DNA from: Planctomycetota bacterium
Lineage (GTDB): Bacteria; Planctomycetota; Planctomycetia; Gemmatales; Gemmataceae
DNA: 34,429 nucleotides
NCBI GenBank assembly: GCA_016195405.1
Contig: JACPZP010000114.1
Location: 1-34,429, forward strand
Direction: 5' to 3'
The notes beneath the pieces are model-generated. The model saw only the letters and a program-made list of their open reading frames with translations. It was not told where the DNA came from and ran no database searches. The position numbers and the translations under genes are program-made. Positions within the stretch are counted from its first letter, which is position 1. Each line of letters starts with the position of its first letter. Of the stretch, positions 1 to 7,368 are shown in pieces.

Positions 1-70
1 AAAAACTCGGCGGCCCGAGAACGGGATGACTTGGACGAACGTTTCGAACGCATGGGACTGCCTCCAAAAA

Positions 71-96
71 AGAGACCCTGGGTATCCCAAGTCTCT
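71..96. other. Weak hairpin near window edge
   Basis: AGAGAC (71-76) pairs with GTCTCT (91-96), and TGGG (79-82) with CCCA (86-89), around a TAT loop. There is no T-tract. An open reading frame in frame 1 runs from the window edge to a stop at 190-192 (it begins KNSAARERDDLDERF) and could be the tail of an upstream gene; I do not recognise it. Nothing else can be supported in bases 1-138. Confidence 0.25.
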
Positions 97-138
97 CTCA
101 TGGACAGTCCTGTGATTTGTTCCCTAAAACCACATACC

Positions 139-197
139 AGGTGTCAGGACCCTTTGATATATTTAACACTACCTATTAAAAAAGGATCCTGACACCT
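139..197. repeat. Short inverted repeat, GTGTCAGGAxCC family (REP/MITE-like)
   Basis: Bases 139-155 and 181-197 are 17-bp inverted copies with one mismatch (AGGTGTCAGGACCC against AGGTGTCAGGATCC), around an AT-rich 25-base centre. The shape is that of a REPIN or a small MITE rather than a terminator. GTGTCAGGA-type palindromes are, from general knowledge, often associated with RAYT transposases; that link is not shown by this sequence. The RAYT at 19.7 kb has different flanking repeats. The element abuts the broken 5' end of the SRPBCC remnant. Confidence 0.7.
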
Positions 198-203
198 TTT
201 CGT

Positions 204-440
204 ATGTGCGAGGCGCCTTCGCGGATGGAGTGGACAGGCGAGTTGCCCCTGGGCCTGTTCACGGGGCGGCGGATATTCACGGTCAGCCCCGGGGACGGTG
301 AGGTCGAGTTCCGCATGCTTGTGCAGTTGAGCGGGCTGCTCGCGCCCTTGATGGTGAAACCGTTAGGCAACCGCCAGCTGGAAATCGATAGCTTCTCCTC
401 GGCACTCAAGGTTCGCGCGAAGCAGGATGAAGCTGAATAA
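204..440 (+). pseudogene. SRPBCC-domain protein remnant, 5' end missing
   Basis: The frame encodes 78 residues. From about residue 7 (RMEWTGELPLGLFTGRR) to the end it resembles the C-terminal half of SRPBCC/polyketide-cyclase-like proteins: a beta-strand ending in an FTV.P motif, an FRM strand, then a terminal helix with a GLKARA-like ending (here ALKVRAKQ). Full proteins of this family are about 140-160 residues, so the N-terminal strands and first helices are absent. The first codons (MCEAPS) do not fit the family and lie seven bases after the inverted repeat at 139-197, which suggests that the element, or a deletion beside it, removed the 5' half. No ribosome binding site precedes the ATG. 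It could still be expressed as a short protein, but a non-functional remnant is more likely. Confidence 0.55.
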
Positions 441-546
441 AGATGACACCCCTCTTTATTGTGCGTGGATGTCGAGGTTGGAGCACAACCGCCGAACAAT
501 GTGCTGAACCGGGGCATGAGCGCAGCACGGGCAGGAGGGCCGGCCG

Positions 547-915
547 ATGTTGTCCGAGTTGCATGGCCTGAACGAGCGATGGATTCGGGCTTGGTTCGAG
601 AAGGACGCCGCGACCGTGGAACGCCTCATGGCCCTGGACTACCTCTACATCGCCCCGAACGGATTGGTCCTCGACCGCCAGGCCATCCTGGGAATCATTC
701 GTTCTCCGAGCTATCGGTTGGATCGTGGTGCTCGCACCGAGGTCGTTGTCCGTGCCCTCGGTCGTGACGCGGCGGTTGTCCGGGACCGCTGGCAGGGTGC
801 CGGGTCGTTCGAGGGGACTTCCTTCACGGATGACAACCGGTGTGTCAGGGTCTGGGAGAGACAGGCCGGCGAATGGCGCATCGTAATGGAGCAATGCTCC
901 TTCAGCAGCAAGTAG
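547..915 (+). CDS. DUF4440 / NTF2-like (SnoaL-fold) protein
   Basis: A 122-residue protein with the layout of the DUF4440 branch of the NTF2-like superfamily: an N-terminal helix pair (LNERWIRAWFEKDAATVERL), the LDYLYIAPNG strand with its hydrophobic pocket residues, DRQAILGIIR, and paired C-terminal strands ending in CVRVWERQAGEWRIV, the hallmark W..R...W motif. Family members are small cone-shaped dimers, some with hydrolase or isomerase activity and many of unknown role; no substrate can be read here. A good AGGAGG at 533-538 stands eight bases before the ATG and fixes the start. The length fits a complete family member. The neighbours are unrelated small genes, so the context gives no function. 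Confidence 0.8.
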   Translation: MLSELHGLNERWIRAWFEKDAATVERLMALDYLYIAPNGLVLDRQAILGIIRSPSYRLDRGARTEVVVRALGRDAAVVRDRWQGAGSFEGTSFTDDNRCVRVWERQAGEWRIVMEQCSFSSK

Positions 916-1067
916 AGAACGCGGGGGCCGGCCCGGCTTGGCAAGAGCCGATACGCCGACCGGGGCGTTGCAGCCGACCGCGGCCGCCATCCTGGTTTCG
1001 CGCGGCTTCAAGTTTTTACAGGCGGCCGCGGCAACTTATCGTTGTCTTTCGGCCGCGGAGACTTGCT

Positions 1068-1556
1068 ATGGATGACAGTCGTTTCTGGGCGATGATCGAA
1101 AGCGCGTGGCATGCTGTCGGCGGCAAGACGAAAGTGCGTCAGAATCTGGCCGTCGGAAAGGTCTCGGAAGAGAAGGCCGAAGAGTTGCTCGAATCGCTGG
1201 AGGAGGTCATCCCGGCATTGCGTGAAAACCTCAGCCAGCTCTCCGCCCCGGATTTATTGGCATTCGACCGAATCCTTGAAAGAAAGCTCTACGACATTGA
1301 TCGGGCAGAAATCCAAGAACGAACTGACGGATCCGACGACGGGTTCCTCTACGCTCGCGGTTTCATCGTCGCTGCCGGCAAGGGCTATTACGATGCCGTC
1401 AATGCCAAGCCCTCAGTTGCTTTAATGAACCTTGAGTGCGAGGAAATGTGCTATCTGTCGTTGCACATTCATGAAGAGAAATTCGGAGAAGTGCCGCAGT
1501 CAGGCATCTCGCGGGAGTCGTGCACAAACAAAGTTGGCTGGCCTGATTTCGCGTAG
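1068..1556 (+). CDS. DUF4240 domain protein
   Basis: A protein of 162 residues. It opens with MDDSRFWAMIESAW, the typical DUF4240 start, continues with a helical segment rich in acidic residues (33-78, including LLAFDRILERKLYDIDRAE) and then SDDGFLYARGFIVAAGKGYYDAV (89-111), which matches the family's conserved S.DGF.yFR.WLI..G...y..a block. DUF4240 has no established function and often occurs in stand-alone proteins. The frame is open back to 840, but homology begins at this ATG, which has GGAG about seven bases upstream, so the longer version is rejected. After residue 120 the tail diverges from what I know of the family and may be lineage-specific. Confidence 0.75.
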   Translation: MDDSRFWAMIESAWHAVGGKTKVRQNLAVGKVSEEKAEELLESLEEVIPALRENLSQLSAPDLLAFDRILERKLYDIDRAEIQERTDGSDDGFLYARGFIVAAGKGYYDAVNAKPSVALMNLECEEMCYLSLHIHEEKFGEVPQSGISRESCTNKVGWPDFA

Positions 1557-1712
1557 CGCCGCCGACGAAAGCTGAAAACATTCGGCAAATCCGGGCGCCG
1601 AATAAAGACGGTCGAGTTGACGGGCCGCCATTAGGTGGAGCCGAATCATAGCGTCCAGCGAGGCGGCCCGCATCTTACCCTTTCGTCAGGCGATTTTTCG
1701 AGAGAGGATATC

Positions 1713-2543
1713 ATGGCGCAACGGCGATGGAAAGTGGCGGGGGGCGCGGGGGGCGTGGTCTTGGGACTGCTGTTCCTGGCAATCGCCAGCCGGGCCGATG
1801 AGACAGCGGCCGTGCAGGCGATAAAGAAGTTCGGCGGCGCCGTGAAGGTGGACGCCAAGCGACCCGGCAAGCCCGTTTTGGAGGTGTACCTGGGCAACAG
1901 CAAGATCACGGACGCCGGCTTGAAGGAACTGAACGACCTCAAAGGCTTGGCGGTTCTCGAACTCGACAACACCATGGTCACAGACGCGGGGCTGAAGGAG
2001 TTGAAGGAACTCAAGAGCTTGAAAGTCCTGAGCCTTGGCGACGCCAAGATCACGGACGCCGGGCTCAAGAACCTTAAGGAATTGAGGAACTTGGAGAACC
2101 TGGGTCTCGGCTACACCAAAGTCACGGACGCCGGTTTGAAGGAGCTGAAAGAACTCAAGAACTTGCAATTTCTTGGTCTCCGCGAAACCAAGGTCACGGA
2201 TGCGGGCCTGAAGGAGCTGAAGGAACTAACGAGCTTGCAATATCTGAACCTCGACCGCACCAAGGTCACGGACGTAGGGCTGAAGGAACTGAAGGAACTC
2301 AAGAACCTTCAGGTGCTATACCTCGGCGAGACGAAGATCACGGACTTGGGGCTGAAGGAGCTGAAGCAACTCAAGAGCTTGCGGACGCTAGAACTCAACG
2401 GCACCAAGGTCACGGACGCCGGTTTGAAGGAGCTGAAGGAACTCAAGAACTTGCAGAAGCTGGAAGTCGCCTTTACCATGGTCACGGACGCAGGCGTCAA
2501 GGAACTCCAGACTGCACTGCCGAACCTTCAGATCCTTCATTAG
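1713..2543 (+). CDS. Leucine-rich-repeat protein, planctomycete TDAGLKEL type, exported
   Basis: A 276-residue protein. Residues 5-28 form a signal peptide or membrane anchor (RRWK, then GGVVLGLLFLAIASRA). A short linker (AVQAIKKFGGAVKV) is followed by eight 24-residue leucine-rich repeats from about residue 65 to 256, pattern (I/V)TDAGLKEL..LK.L..L.L..TK, and a C-terminal cap ending in LPNLQILH. Such repeats form a curved solenoid used for protein binding, and in Planctomycetes they are greatly expanded; the ligand is unknown. AGAGAGGA at 1701-1708 precedes this ATG, so it is preferred over the in-frame upstream start at 1635. The repeats are near identical at DNA level, which points to recent tandem duplication. 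The protein probably sits in the periplasm or on the cell surface. Confidence 0.85.
   Translation: MAQRRWKVAGGAGGVVLGLLFLAIASRADETAAVQAIKKFGGAVKVDAKRPGKPVLEVYLGNSKITDAGLKELNDLKGLAVLELDNTMVTDAGLKELKELKSLKVLSLGDAKITDAGLKNLKELRNLENLGLGYTKVTDAGLKELKELKNLQFLGLRETKVTDAGLKELKELTSLQYLNLDRTKVTDVGLKELKELKNLQVLYLGETKITDLGLKELKQLKSLRTLELNGTKVTDAGLKELKELKNLQKLEVAFTMVTDAGVKELQTALPNLQILH
1905..2480 (+). repeat. Tandem 72-bp repeats (LRR coding)
   Basis: Eight consecutive 72-base units with no spacer, each starting at the ATCACGGACGCC or GTCACGGACGCC codons of the leucine-rich repeat. Conservation is strongest over the TDAGLKELKEL codons and weaker over the L.L....K half, where the solenoid's exposed positions vary. 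Confidence 0.9.
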
Positions 2544-2684
2544 GCAGGCCGAGTATTTTTTGATGGTTGTGGACTCCGACGGAAAGAATTCGACGACTCT
2601 AAGATCGGAGAAGAATCAGGTTTTCCACATTACGCTTCAAGCTGCCGATTGGCGGTGACGCGGGATGGGTTTCCGCTCCTGCGC

Positions 2685-2714
2685 CATGGGACAGGAGCGG
2701 AGTCCTGTCCTATG
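2685..2714. repeat. 12-bp hairpin, GACAGGA / TCCTGTC
   Basis: Bases 2685-2696 (CATGGGACAGGA) pair with 2703-2714 (TCCTGTCCTATG) with one G-T pair around a six-base loop GCGGAG. It lies in the gap between the LRR gene and the tail of the reverse gene at 2809. There is no T-tract (AAAAAGG follows), so it is more likely a dispersed palindromic repeat than an intrinsic terminator, though it could slow transcription from either side. Nothing else is seen in 2544-2808. Confidence 0.6.
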
Positions 2715-2808
2715 AAAAAGGAGACCAGCCAGAAGGTTCGGATGCCTTACCCCGGGCTGGAGGCACGCTGTTCGTGTGTCGCGACGATGGAACTTTTACT
2801 CAGCGGTT

Positions 2809-3099
2809 TTACGTGCGCCGCGGGGGCTCCGTTTTCTTGTCTGACTCGTCGTCGTCGTCCTCCAAATTCGTGACGGCGTCTTGAGCGAGGTCGTGCGCCA
2901 ACATTCCGGCCGACCAGAAACCGACCAGACACGCGGCGGAATCCTTCGGTTCGCGGGAAAAAACGGCATCGGTGGTCCGGATTTGTTCGGCAGTCGGCGG
3001 CGCTAGTTCCGCGCCAGGGACGACGGGCGTCGCCACGATCGGCGGCGGCTCGGCTTCGATCTTGCGGGCAATCGGCGGAAAGTCGCTTTCCATGGACAT
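2809..3099 (-). CDS. Hypothetical small protein, acidic tail
   Basis: A protein of 96 residues that I do not recognise. It has a proline-rich N-terminal half (about residues 17-40, with AEPPPIVATPVVPG), a short hydrophobic stretch (AACLVGFWSAGMLAHDLAQDAV, about 56-77) and a strongly acidic segment LEDDDDESDKK before a basic end. The hydrophobic stretch is short and interrupted by H and D, so a membrane span is doubtful. The start is well supported: GGAGAGGAGG stands about six bases before the ATG (reverse strand), and a plausible promoter lies at 3142-3170. It is transcribed away from the enolase-superfamily gene, so the two share a divergent control region. Confidence 0.6.
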   Translation of the reverse strand: MSMESDFPPIARKIEAEPPPIVATPVVPGAELAPPTAEQIRTTDAVFSREPKDSAACLVGFWSAGMLAHDLAQDAVTNLEDDDDESDKKTEPPRRT

Positions 3100-3141
3100 G
3101 ATCGCCTCCTCTCCGGGGAGCGGCAATAATCGTGTGCATTT

Positions 3142-3170
3142 AGTGTAAAGCAAACCAGCGCAACGTGCAA
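3142..3170 (-). promoter_or_regulatory. Candidate sigma70-type promoter for the 96-aa gene
   Basis: On the reverse strand TTGCAC (3165-3170) and TACACT (3142-3147) are separated by 17 bases. The matches to consensus are modest (3/6 and 4/6), but spacing and location upstream of a gene with a strong ribosome binding site fit. Confidence 0.35.
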
Positions 3171-3199
3171 TGACTACACGACATCAAGGGGGGAGTGCA

Positions 3200-4408
3200 A
3201 TGGCTGAACGAGAAAACGAGGGCCTCAATCGTCGCGATGTGCTGGCAGTGGGCGCCGCAGCGGCAGGGGCGGTGCTGCTGGCCGATGCCGGGAAAGCGCC
3301 CGGAGCACAGGTGGAGGATCGTGGGTCGGCGATCCGCATCACCGCTATTCGTGGGCTGCCGTGCGGACCCAAGGCTTACGTCAAGATCGAGACCAACAAC
3401 AAGAACATCGTCGGTTGGGGCGAGATCACCGGTCTGGAGCCGCGCGTCGCCGCGTCGCTTGCCGAGGCGTTCCGCGAGCTGTTGGTCGATGAGAACCCGA
3501 CGCGCATCGAGCACCTTTGGCAGAAGATATTCCGCTCGCATCGCGACATGCGCGGCGGGCCGTTCATGACGCACACCTTGTCGGCCATCGATATGGCGCT
3601 CTGGGACATCACCGGCAAGCAGTGGGGCGTGCCAGTCTATCGTCTTCTGGGCGGGCCGTTGCGGGAGACGGTGCGGATGTATCCGACGCCGCGGGCTACC
3701 AAGCTCGGCACCGGCGGACCGCATCCGTTCTCGGGCAATCCTGGCGACATCAACCGTTTGGTCAAAATGGTGCAGGACACCCGCCAGCGCCTGGGGCCCG
3801 ATGGCACCATCATGTTCGACGCCCACTGCGCCATCCCGCCCGCCATGTTGATCCAGTTCGCCAATGCCATCCAGCCGCTCGACATTCTATGGCTTGAAGA
3901 GCCCGCGGTGCCGGGAAACATCGAGGTCTTCAAACGCCTCAAGCGGCAAATCCGCATTCCACTGGCGACCGGCGAGCGCGACCGCACCATTTGGGAGATG
4001 ATCGCCTACTTGCAGAACGGCGCGATCGACATCTTACAGCCTGACGTGGGCCACACCGGCGGCATTAGCCAAATGCGCAAGATCGCCGCCTTGGCCGAGG
4101 CGTATCACGTGCCCTTGGCCCCGCACAACACCTGCTCGGAACTGGGCCTGTCCGCGAGCATCCACGTATCGGCGTCGATTCCGCTGTTCCTGATTCAGGA
4201 AGGCTATCTCGACGGCCACATCATGCCGCCCGGCGTCGCACGAAAGAGCTTCACGCTCGACAAGGACGGCAACGCTGGCTTGCCGCAAGGTGTAGGTCTT
4301 GGAGTGGAAATCGACGAGGCGATGATTCAAAAGGTGAACGCCGACCCCAAACGCCGCTTCCGCTGGCCGACGCCGACGTATGCGGATGGAGCGGTGAGGG
4401 ATTATTGA
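3200..4408 (+). CDS. Mandelate racemase / muconate lactonizing enzyme family protein (acid sugar dehydratase-like)
   Basis: A 402-residue enolase-superfamily member with a Tat-type signal (NRRDVLAVGAAAAGAVLLA, residues 10-28). The N-terminal capping domain spans about 44-160 and the beta/alpha barrel follows. Putative metal ligands are D207 in MFDAH, E233 or E234 in WLEEP and E259 in TGER; H209 gives the D-x-H pair seen in galactonate and mannonate dehydratase-type enzymes, and D282 (QPDVGHTGG) with H309 (APHN) form the usual His-Asp dyad. This supports dehydration of an aldonic acid, but the substrate cannot be named. AGGGGGGAG at 3188-3195 precedes this ATG, so the in-frame ATG at 3170 is rejected. 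Tat export of an enolase-superfamily enzyme is unusual outside Planctomycetes and suggests periplasmic sugar-acid processing. The next forward gene is an exported Gfo/Idh oxidoreductase. Confidence 0.85.
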   Translation: MAERENEGLNRRDVLAVGAAAAGAVLLADAGKAPGAQVEDRGSAIRITAIRGLPCGPKAYVKIETNNKNIVGWGEITGLEPRVAASLAEAFRELLVDENPTRIEHLWQKIFRSHRDMRGGPFMTHTLSAIDMALWDITGKQWGVPVYRLLGGPLRETVRMYPTPRATKLGTGGPHPFSGNPGDINRLVKMVQDTRQRLGPDGTIMFDAHCAIPPAMLIQFANAIQPLDILWLEEPAVPGNIEVFKRLKRQIRIPLATGERDRTIWEMIAYLQNGAIDILQPDVGHTGGISQMRKIAALAEAYHVPLAPHNTCSELGLSASIHVSASIPLFLIQEGYLDGHIMPPGVARKSFTLDKDGNAGLPQGVGLGVEIDEAMIQKVNADPKRRFRWPTPTYADGAVRDY

Positions 4409-4475
4409 GCATTGTAACGAGGTTTTCCGACCACCCCCCCCGACGAATCGGTTCGCTTCGTTTAGTAAGTCATTG

Positions 4476-4491
4476 TTAACTCGTGAGTTAA
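4476..4491. promoter_or_regulatory. Perfect 7-2-7 palindrome, possible operator
   Basis: TTAACTC-GT-GAGTTAA is an exact dyad in the 287-base gap between the enolase-superfamily gene and the Gfo/Idh gene. Size and symmetry suit a dimeric DNA-binding protein, but no regulator is encoded next to it. It could equally be chance. Confidence 0.3.
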
Positions 4492-4512
4492 GGTGCGAGC
4501 CAACCCATTGAA

Positions 4513-4546
4513 TTGCGTCGCCAGGGGTGGGGGGGTGGCGACGCAA
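4513..4546. terminator. Strong 11-bp hairpin with G-rich loop
   Basis: TTGCGTCGCCA (4513-4523) and TGGCGACGCAA (4536-4546) are perfect inverted arms around a 12-base loop that is all G except one T. It lies 105 bases after the stop of the enolase-superfamily gene and could end its transcript, though no T-run follows. The loop is also complementary to a C-tract at 4431-4441, so an alternative fold exists. Confidence 0.45.
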
Positions 4547-4695
4547 CGAATTCTTGGACGCAATGTGTAACCATGAAACGAATGTGTGCGCGCTTCAGAT
4601 AACTTTGCCTTTGTTCCAAACCGGCCTTCATCGTAAAATCAAGCCTGTTGCCCTCCCCGCCCGTTCTCTCCCCATCTCCTCCCGGAGGTCCATTC

Positions 4696-5994
4696 GTGGA
4701 CACGCCAAACTCACTTTTGCCGAATGCCAATGTCAGCCGGCGACGATTCTTACAGGCTTCCGCCGCAGGCGCAGCCGTAACCCTTGCGGCGGCGCCCTTC
4801 GTTCATGCGGGCGGAACCGACACCTTGCGCGTCGGGCTGATCGGCTGTGGCTCACGCGGGACGGGCGCCGCGGCGCAGGCCTTGAAGGCGGATCGCAACG
4901 TCCGTTTGACCGCCATGGGCGATGCTTTCCGCGACCGCCTCGATACGAGCTTGGCCCAACTGAGCCGCGACGGCGACATCGCCAACAAAATCGATGTGCC
5001 GCGCGACAAGCAGTTCGCCGGCTTTGACAATTACCAGCAGGTCATCAATTCGGGCGTGGACGTCGTGCTCTTGTGTTCGCCGCCGCACTTTCGGCCTGCC
5101 CATTTTCGTGCCGCCGTCGCTGCCCGCAAGCACCTTTTTGTGGAGAAGCCGGTCGCGGTCGATGGGCCCGGCGTTCGAGTCGTTCGCGATGCCTGCGAGG
5201 ACGCGCGGCGGCACAGGCTCAACGTCGTCTCCGGCCTTTGTTGGCGTTACCACGGCGGCATGCGTGAGACGTTCCGGCGCGTACTTGACGGGGCCGTCGG
5301 CGACATCGTGGCGATCCAATGCACCTACAACTCGGGACCGCTCTGGCACCACGCCCGCCGCGAAGGCTGGAGCGACATGGAATATCAGGTGCGCAACTGG
5401 CTTTACTACACTTGGCTCTCAGGCGACTTCAACGTCGAGCAGCACATCCACAGCCTCGACAAGGCGGCCTGGGCGATGCAAGATCGCTATCCCGTCCGCT
5501 GCTTCGGCACGGGCGGCCGGCAAGTGCGCACCGACGAACGCTTTGGCCACATCTACGATCACATGGCCTGCGTTTACCAATGGGAGAACGGCGTCAAGTG
5601 CTTTAGTATGTGCAGGCAGCAGGCGAACACCGCCAATGACGTTTCCGATCACATCATGGGCACGGACGGCAAGGCCGACGTCATGCGGCATCGCATTACC
5701 GGCGAAACGGAATGGCAATATCCGGCCGCCCAAGCTCGCCGCGACGCCGACATGTACCAGGTCGAGCACAACGAGCTGTTCGCCGCAATCCGCTCCGGCA
5801 ACCCGATCTACAATGGCGACTATATGTGGAAGAGCACGCTAATGTCGATCATGGGCCGAATGGCATGCTATACCGGTCAGGTCATCACCTGGGAGCAAGC
5901 GCTCAATTCGCGCGAAGATCTGTCGCCGCCGCGCTACGAATGGGGTCCACTTCCCGTGCCGGCGGTGGCCCGGCCGGGAGTTAGTAATCAGTGA
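4696..5994 (+). CDS. Gfo/Idh/MocA family oxidoreductase, Tat-exported
   Basis: A 432-residue protein. Residues 14-38 carry a twin-arginine signal (SRRRFLQASAAGAAVTLAAA). The Rossmann domain follows, with dinucleotide motif GLIGCGSRG (47-55) and the conserved EKP (150-152), whose lysine is the usual catalytic base. The C-terminal alpha/beta domain contains GDFNVEQHIHSLDKAAW (243-259), the histidine-bearing block of the planctomycete-rich subgroup. The family oxidises or reduces sugars and cyclitols with tightly bound NAD(P); the substrate is unknown. The GTG at 4696 is chosen as start because GGAGG (4684-4688) stands seven bases before it and the Tat signal then sits at the N-terminus; the in-frame ATG at 4648 would add a proline-rich 16-residue lead. 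A response regulator follows after ten bases. Confidence 0.88.
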   Translation: MDTPNSLLPNANVSRRRFLQASAAGAAVTLAAAPFVHAGGTDTLRVGLIGCGSRGTGAAAQALKADRNVRLTAMGDAFRDRLDTSLAQLSRDGDIANKIDVPRDKQFAGFDNYQQVINSGVDVVLLCSPPHFRPAHFRAAVAARKHLFVEKPVAVDGPGVRVVRDACEDARRHRLNVVSGLCWRYHGGMRETFRRVLDGAVGDIVAIQCTYNSGPLWHHARREGWSDMEYQVRNWLYYTWLSGDFNVEQHIHSLDKAAWAMQDRYPVRCFGTGGRQVRTDERFGHIYDHMACVYQWENGVKCFSMCRQQANTANDVSDHIMGTDGKADVMRHRITGETEWQYPAAQARRDADMYQVEHNELFAAIRSGNPIYNGDYMWKSTLMSIMGRMACYTGQVITWEQALNSREDLSPPRYEWGPLPVPAVARPGVSNQ

Positions 5995-6004
5995 GTCGAA
6001 AGTG

Positions 6005-6457
6005 ATGAGTGAAAAGACATCCAAACGAACGCCGCGCATCCTGATCGCCGACGATAATCCGCAAGGCGTCGAGTTGCTCGAGGCCTATTTGAGCGGACAG
6101 GATTACGACGTGCAAACCGCGGTCGACGGCGAGGAGACTCTGCGCAAGGTTCAGTCCTGGGCGCCCGATATCATTCTGCTCGACATCATGATGCCGAAAA
6201 TCAGCGGCTTCGAGGTGTGCAAGCGTCTCAAGTCGAACCCGGCGACGCGCGACATCGCCGTTCTGATGGTCACCGCGCTCGATCAGCACAGCGACATCGA
6301 CCGCGCGGTGGAAGCCGGCACCAACGATTTCCTCACCAAGCCGATCAACAAGACCGAATTCCTTCTCCGCATTCGCTCCGCCTTGCAGAGCCGGCAGTTC
6401 AAGGAACCGATTGACCAAGCATTGGCGTACATCGACGGAGTGCAGAGCGGCGCGTGA
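6005..6457 (+). CDS. Single-domain response regulator (CheY-like receiver)
   Basis: A 150-residue receiver domain with the full phosphorylation site: acidic pair D16/D17 (IADDNPQG), phospho-acceptor D60 in ILLDIMMP, T90 in VTA and K112 in TKPIN. After the receiver (about 9-130) there is only a short helical tail (KEPIDQALAYIDGVQSGA) and no DNA-binding or enzymatic output domain, so it probably signals by protein contact or phosphotransfer. No histidine kinase is in the window; the Ser/Thr kinase at 10.3 kb is a different class. A GTG at 6002 is an alternative start. No clear Shine-Dalgarno is visible, and the gene follows the Gfo/Idh stop by ten bases, so it is probably co-transcribed with it. 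Confidence 0.88.
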   Translation: MSEKTSKRTPRILIADDNPQGVELLEAYLSGQDYDVQTAVDGEETLRKVQSWAPDIILLDIMMPKISGFEVCKRLKSNPATRDIAVLMVTALDQHSDIDRAVEAGTNDFLTKPINKTEFLLRIRSALQSRQFKEPIDQALAYIDGVQSGA

Positions 6458-6532
6458 TTGAGCCCGAAGCGCTAGCGAGGACAAACCGGTTGGGACAATG
6501 CGGTTCACCCTCGCTAGCGCTTCGGGCTCAAT
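6457..6532. repeat. Perfect 24-bp inverted repeat (REPIN-like) between convergent genes
   Basis: Bases 6457-6480 and 6509-6532 are exact reverse complements; each arm holds GAAGCGCTAGCGAGG, itself containing the palindrome CGCTAGCG. A 28-base centre adds a possible AACCG/CGGTT stem. The left arm starts on the last base of the response-regulator stop codon, and the right arm covers the stop codon and last codons of the SDR gene. It resembles a dispersed REP doublet co-opted as a two-way terminator. Confidence 0.85.
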
Positions 6533-7368
6533 GGGTTTCTTTCGCGCTCACGTGCCGCGATCTCTTCTTGGAACAGAGACCGAATCTTTCGCCTCGCGAT
6601 GCGATCCGCCAATCGTGGGAAAAATCGACTCACGAGCGTTATCAGCTTGCCCTGGAAGGTCAAGCATATTTCATTTCGTCCCTTTTCAATCGAGCGAAGC
6701 GTGGCCCAAGCGACCTGTTGCGGCGTCATGCCGCGCAGATGATCGAGTTGCACGAGCGCTTTCTGCTCCAACATGTTCTTCGAGAAATTGGTCTGAGTCA
6801 ATCCCGGACAGACGACAAGAACGTCGATGCCGTCTTTGGCGACTTCGGCGCGAAGAGCCTCGCTAAATCCCTGAACGGCGAACTTGCTGGCGGAGTAGTC
6901 GCTGCGGGCCGGGATACCACGCTTGCCCGCGATTGACGAGATATTGACGATGGCCGGCGTCGTGCCCTTGAGAAGAAGCGGCAGAAAGACACGCGTGGTT
7001 TCGGTCGTGCCGAAGAAGTTGACTTCCATGATCTTTCGCATGCGCTCGCCGCCGACGTCGGCGAAGTGCCCTGTCGCGCCGATGCCGGCGTTGTTGACAA
7101 GGATGTCGAGTCCCCCAAAGCGCGACATGGCGGCGTCGACCATCTTCTGGCGATCTTGCGGGCTGGTAACATCGGCTTGCACGGTTTTGAGAATCCATCC
7201 TTTCGCTTGGACCTGGTCGGCGAGTTCCTCCAGAAGGTCCACGGAGCGAGCCGCGGCTAGCACTTGAACGCCGCGCGCCGCCGCCTCCTCCGCAAGGGCC
7301 TTGCCGATGCCCTGCGAAGCGCCGGTGATGAGCATGCGCAGGCCGATAAGTCGTCGCCGGCGTCCCAT
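6514..7368 (-). CDS. SDR family NAD(P)-dependent oxidoreductase
   Basis: A classical short-chain dehydrogenase/reductase of 284 residues: cofactor motif TGASQGIG (15-22), NNAG (92-95), catalytic serine in VNISS (144/145) and the Y158-x3-K162 pair in YSASK. The tail beyond residue 235 (EICLTFQGKLITLVSRFFPRLADRIARRK) is basic and partly hydrophobic, as in membrane-associated SDRs related to DHRS7, so interaction with the membrane is possible. The substrate is unknown. The frame is open to 7449, but the ATG at 7368 places the Rossmann motif at the normal distance from the N-terminus; no strong ribosome binding site decides it. The gene converges with the response regulator over the 24-bp palindrome. 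Confidence 0.88.
   Translation of the reverse strand: MGRRRRLIGLRMLITGASQGIGKALAEEAAARGVQVLAAARSVDLLEELADQVQAKGWILKTVQADVTSPQDRQKMVDAAMSRFGGLDILVNNAGIGATGHFADVGGERMRKIMEVNFFGTTETTRVFLPLLLKGTTPAIVNISSIAGKRGIPARSDYSASKFAVQGFSEALRAEVAKDGIDVLVVCPGLTQTNFSKNMLEQKALVQLDHLRGMTPQQVAWATLRSIEKGRNEICLTFQGKLITLVSRFFPRLADRIARRKIRSLFQEEIAARERERNPLSPKR

Noticed and set aside
840..1067. Longer N-terminus for the DUF4240 protein
   Set aside because: It overlaps the DUF4440 gene in another frame and DUF4240 similarity begins at the ATG at 1068.
1905..2480. Possible CRISPR-like array
   Set aside because: The 72-bp units are contiguous, have no spacers, keep one reading frame and encode leucine-rich repeats.
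2649..2873. Small forward frame after the LRR gene
   Set aside because: It runs across the GACAGGA hairpin and into the antisense of the 96-residue gene, and its ATG has no ribosome binding site.
4034..4546. Reverse-strand 170-codon frame opposite the enolase-superfamily gene
   Set aside because: The forward gene shows all catalytic motifs; the reverse translation matches nothing I know and runs through the hairpin.
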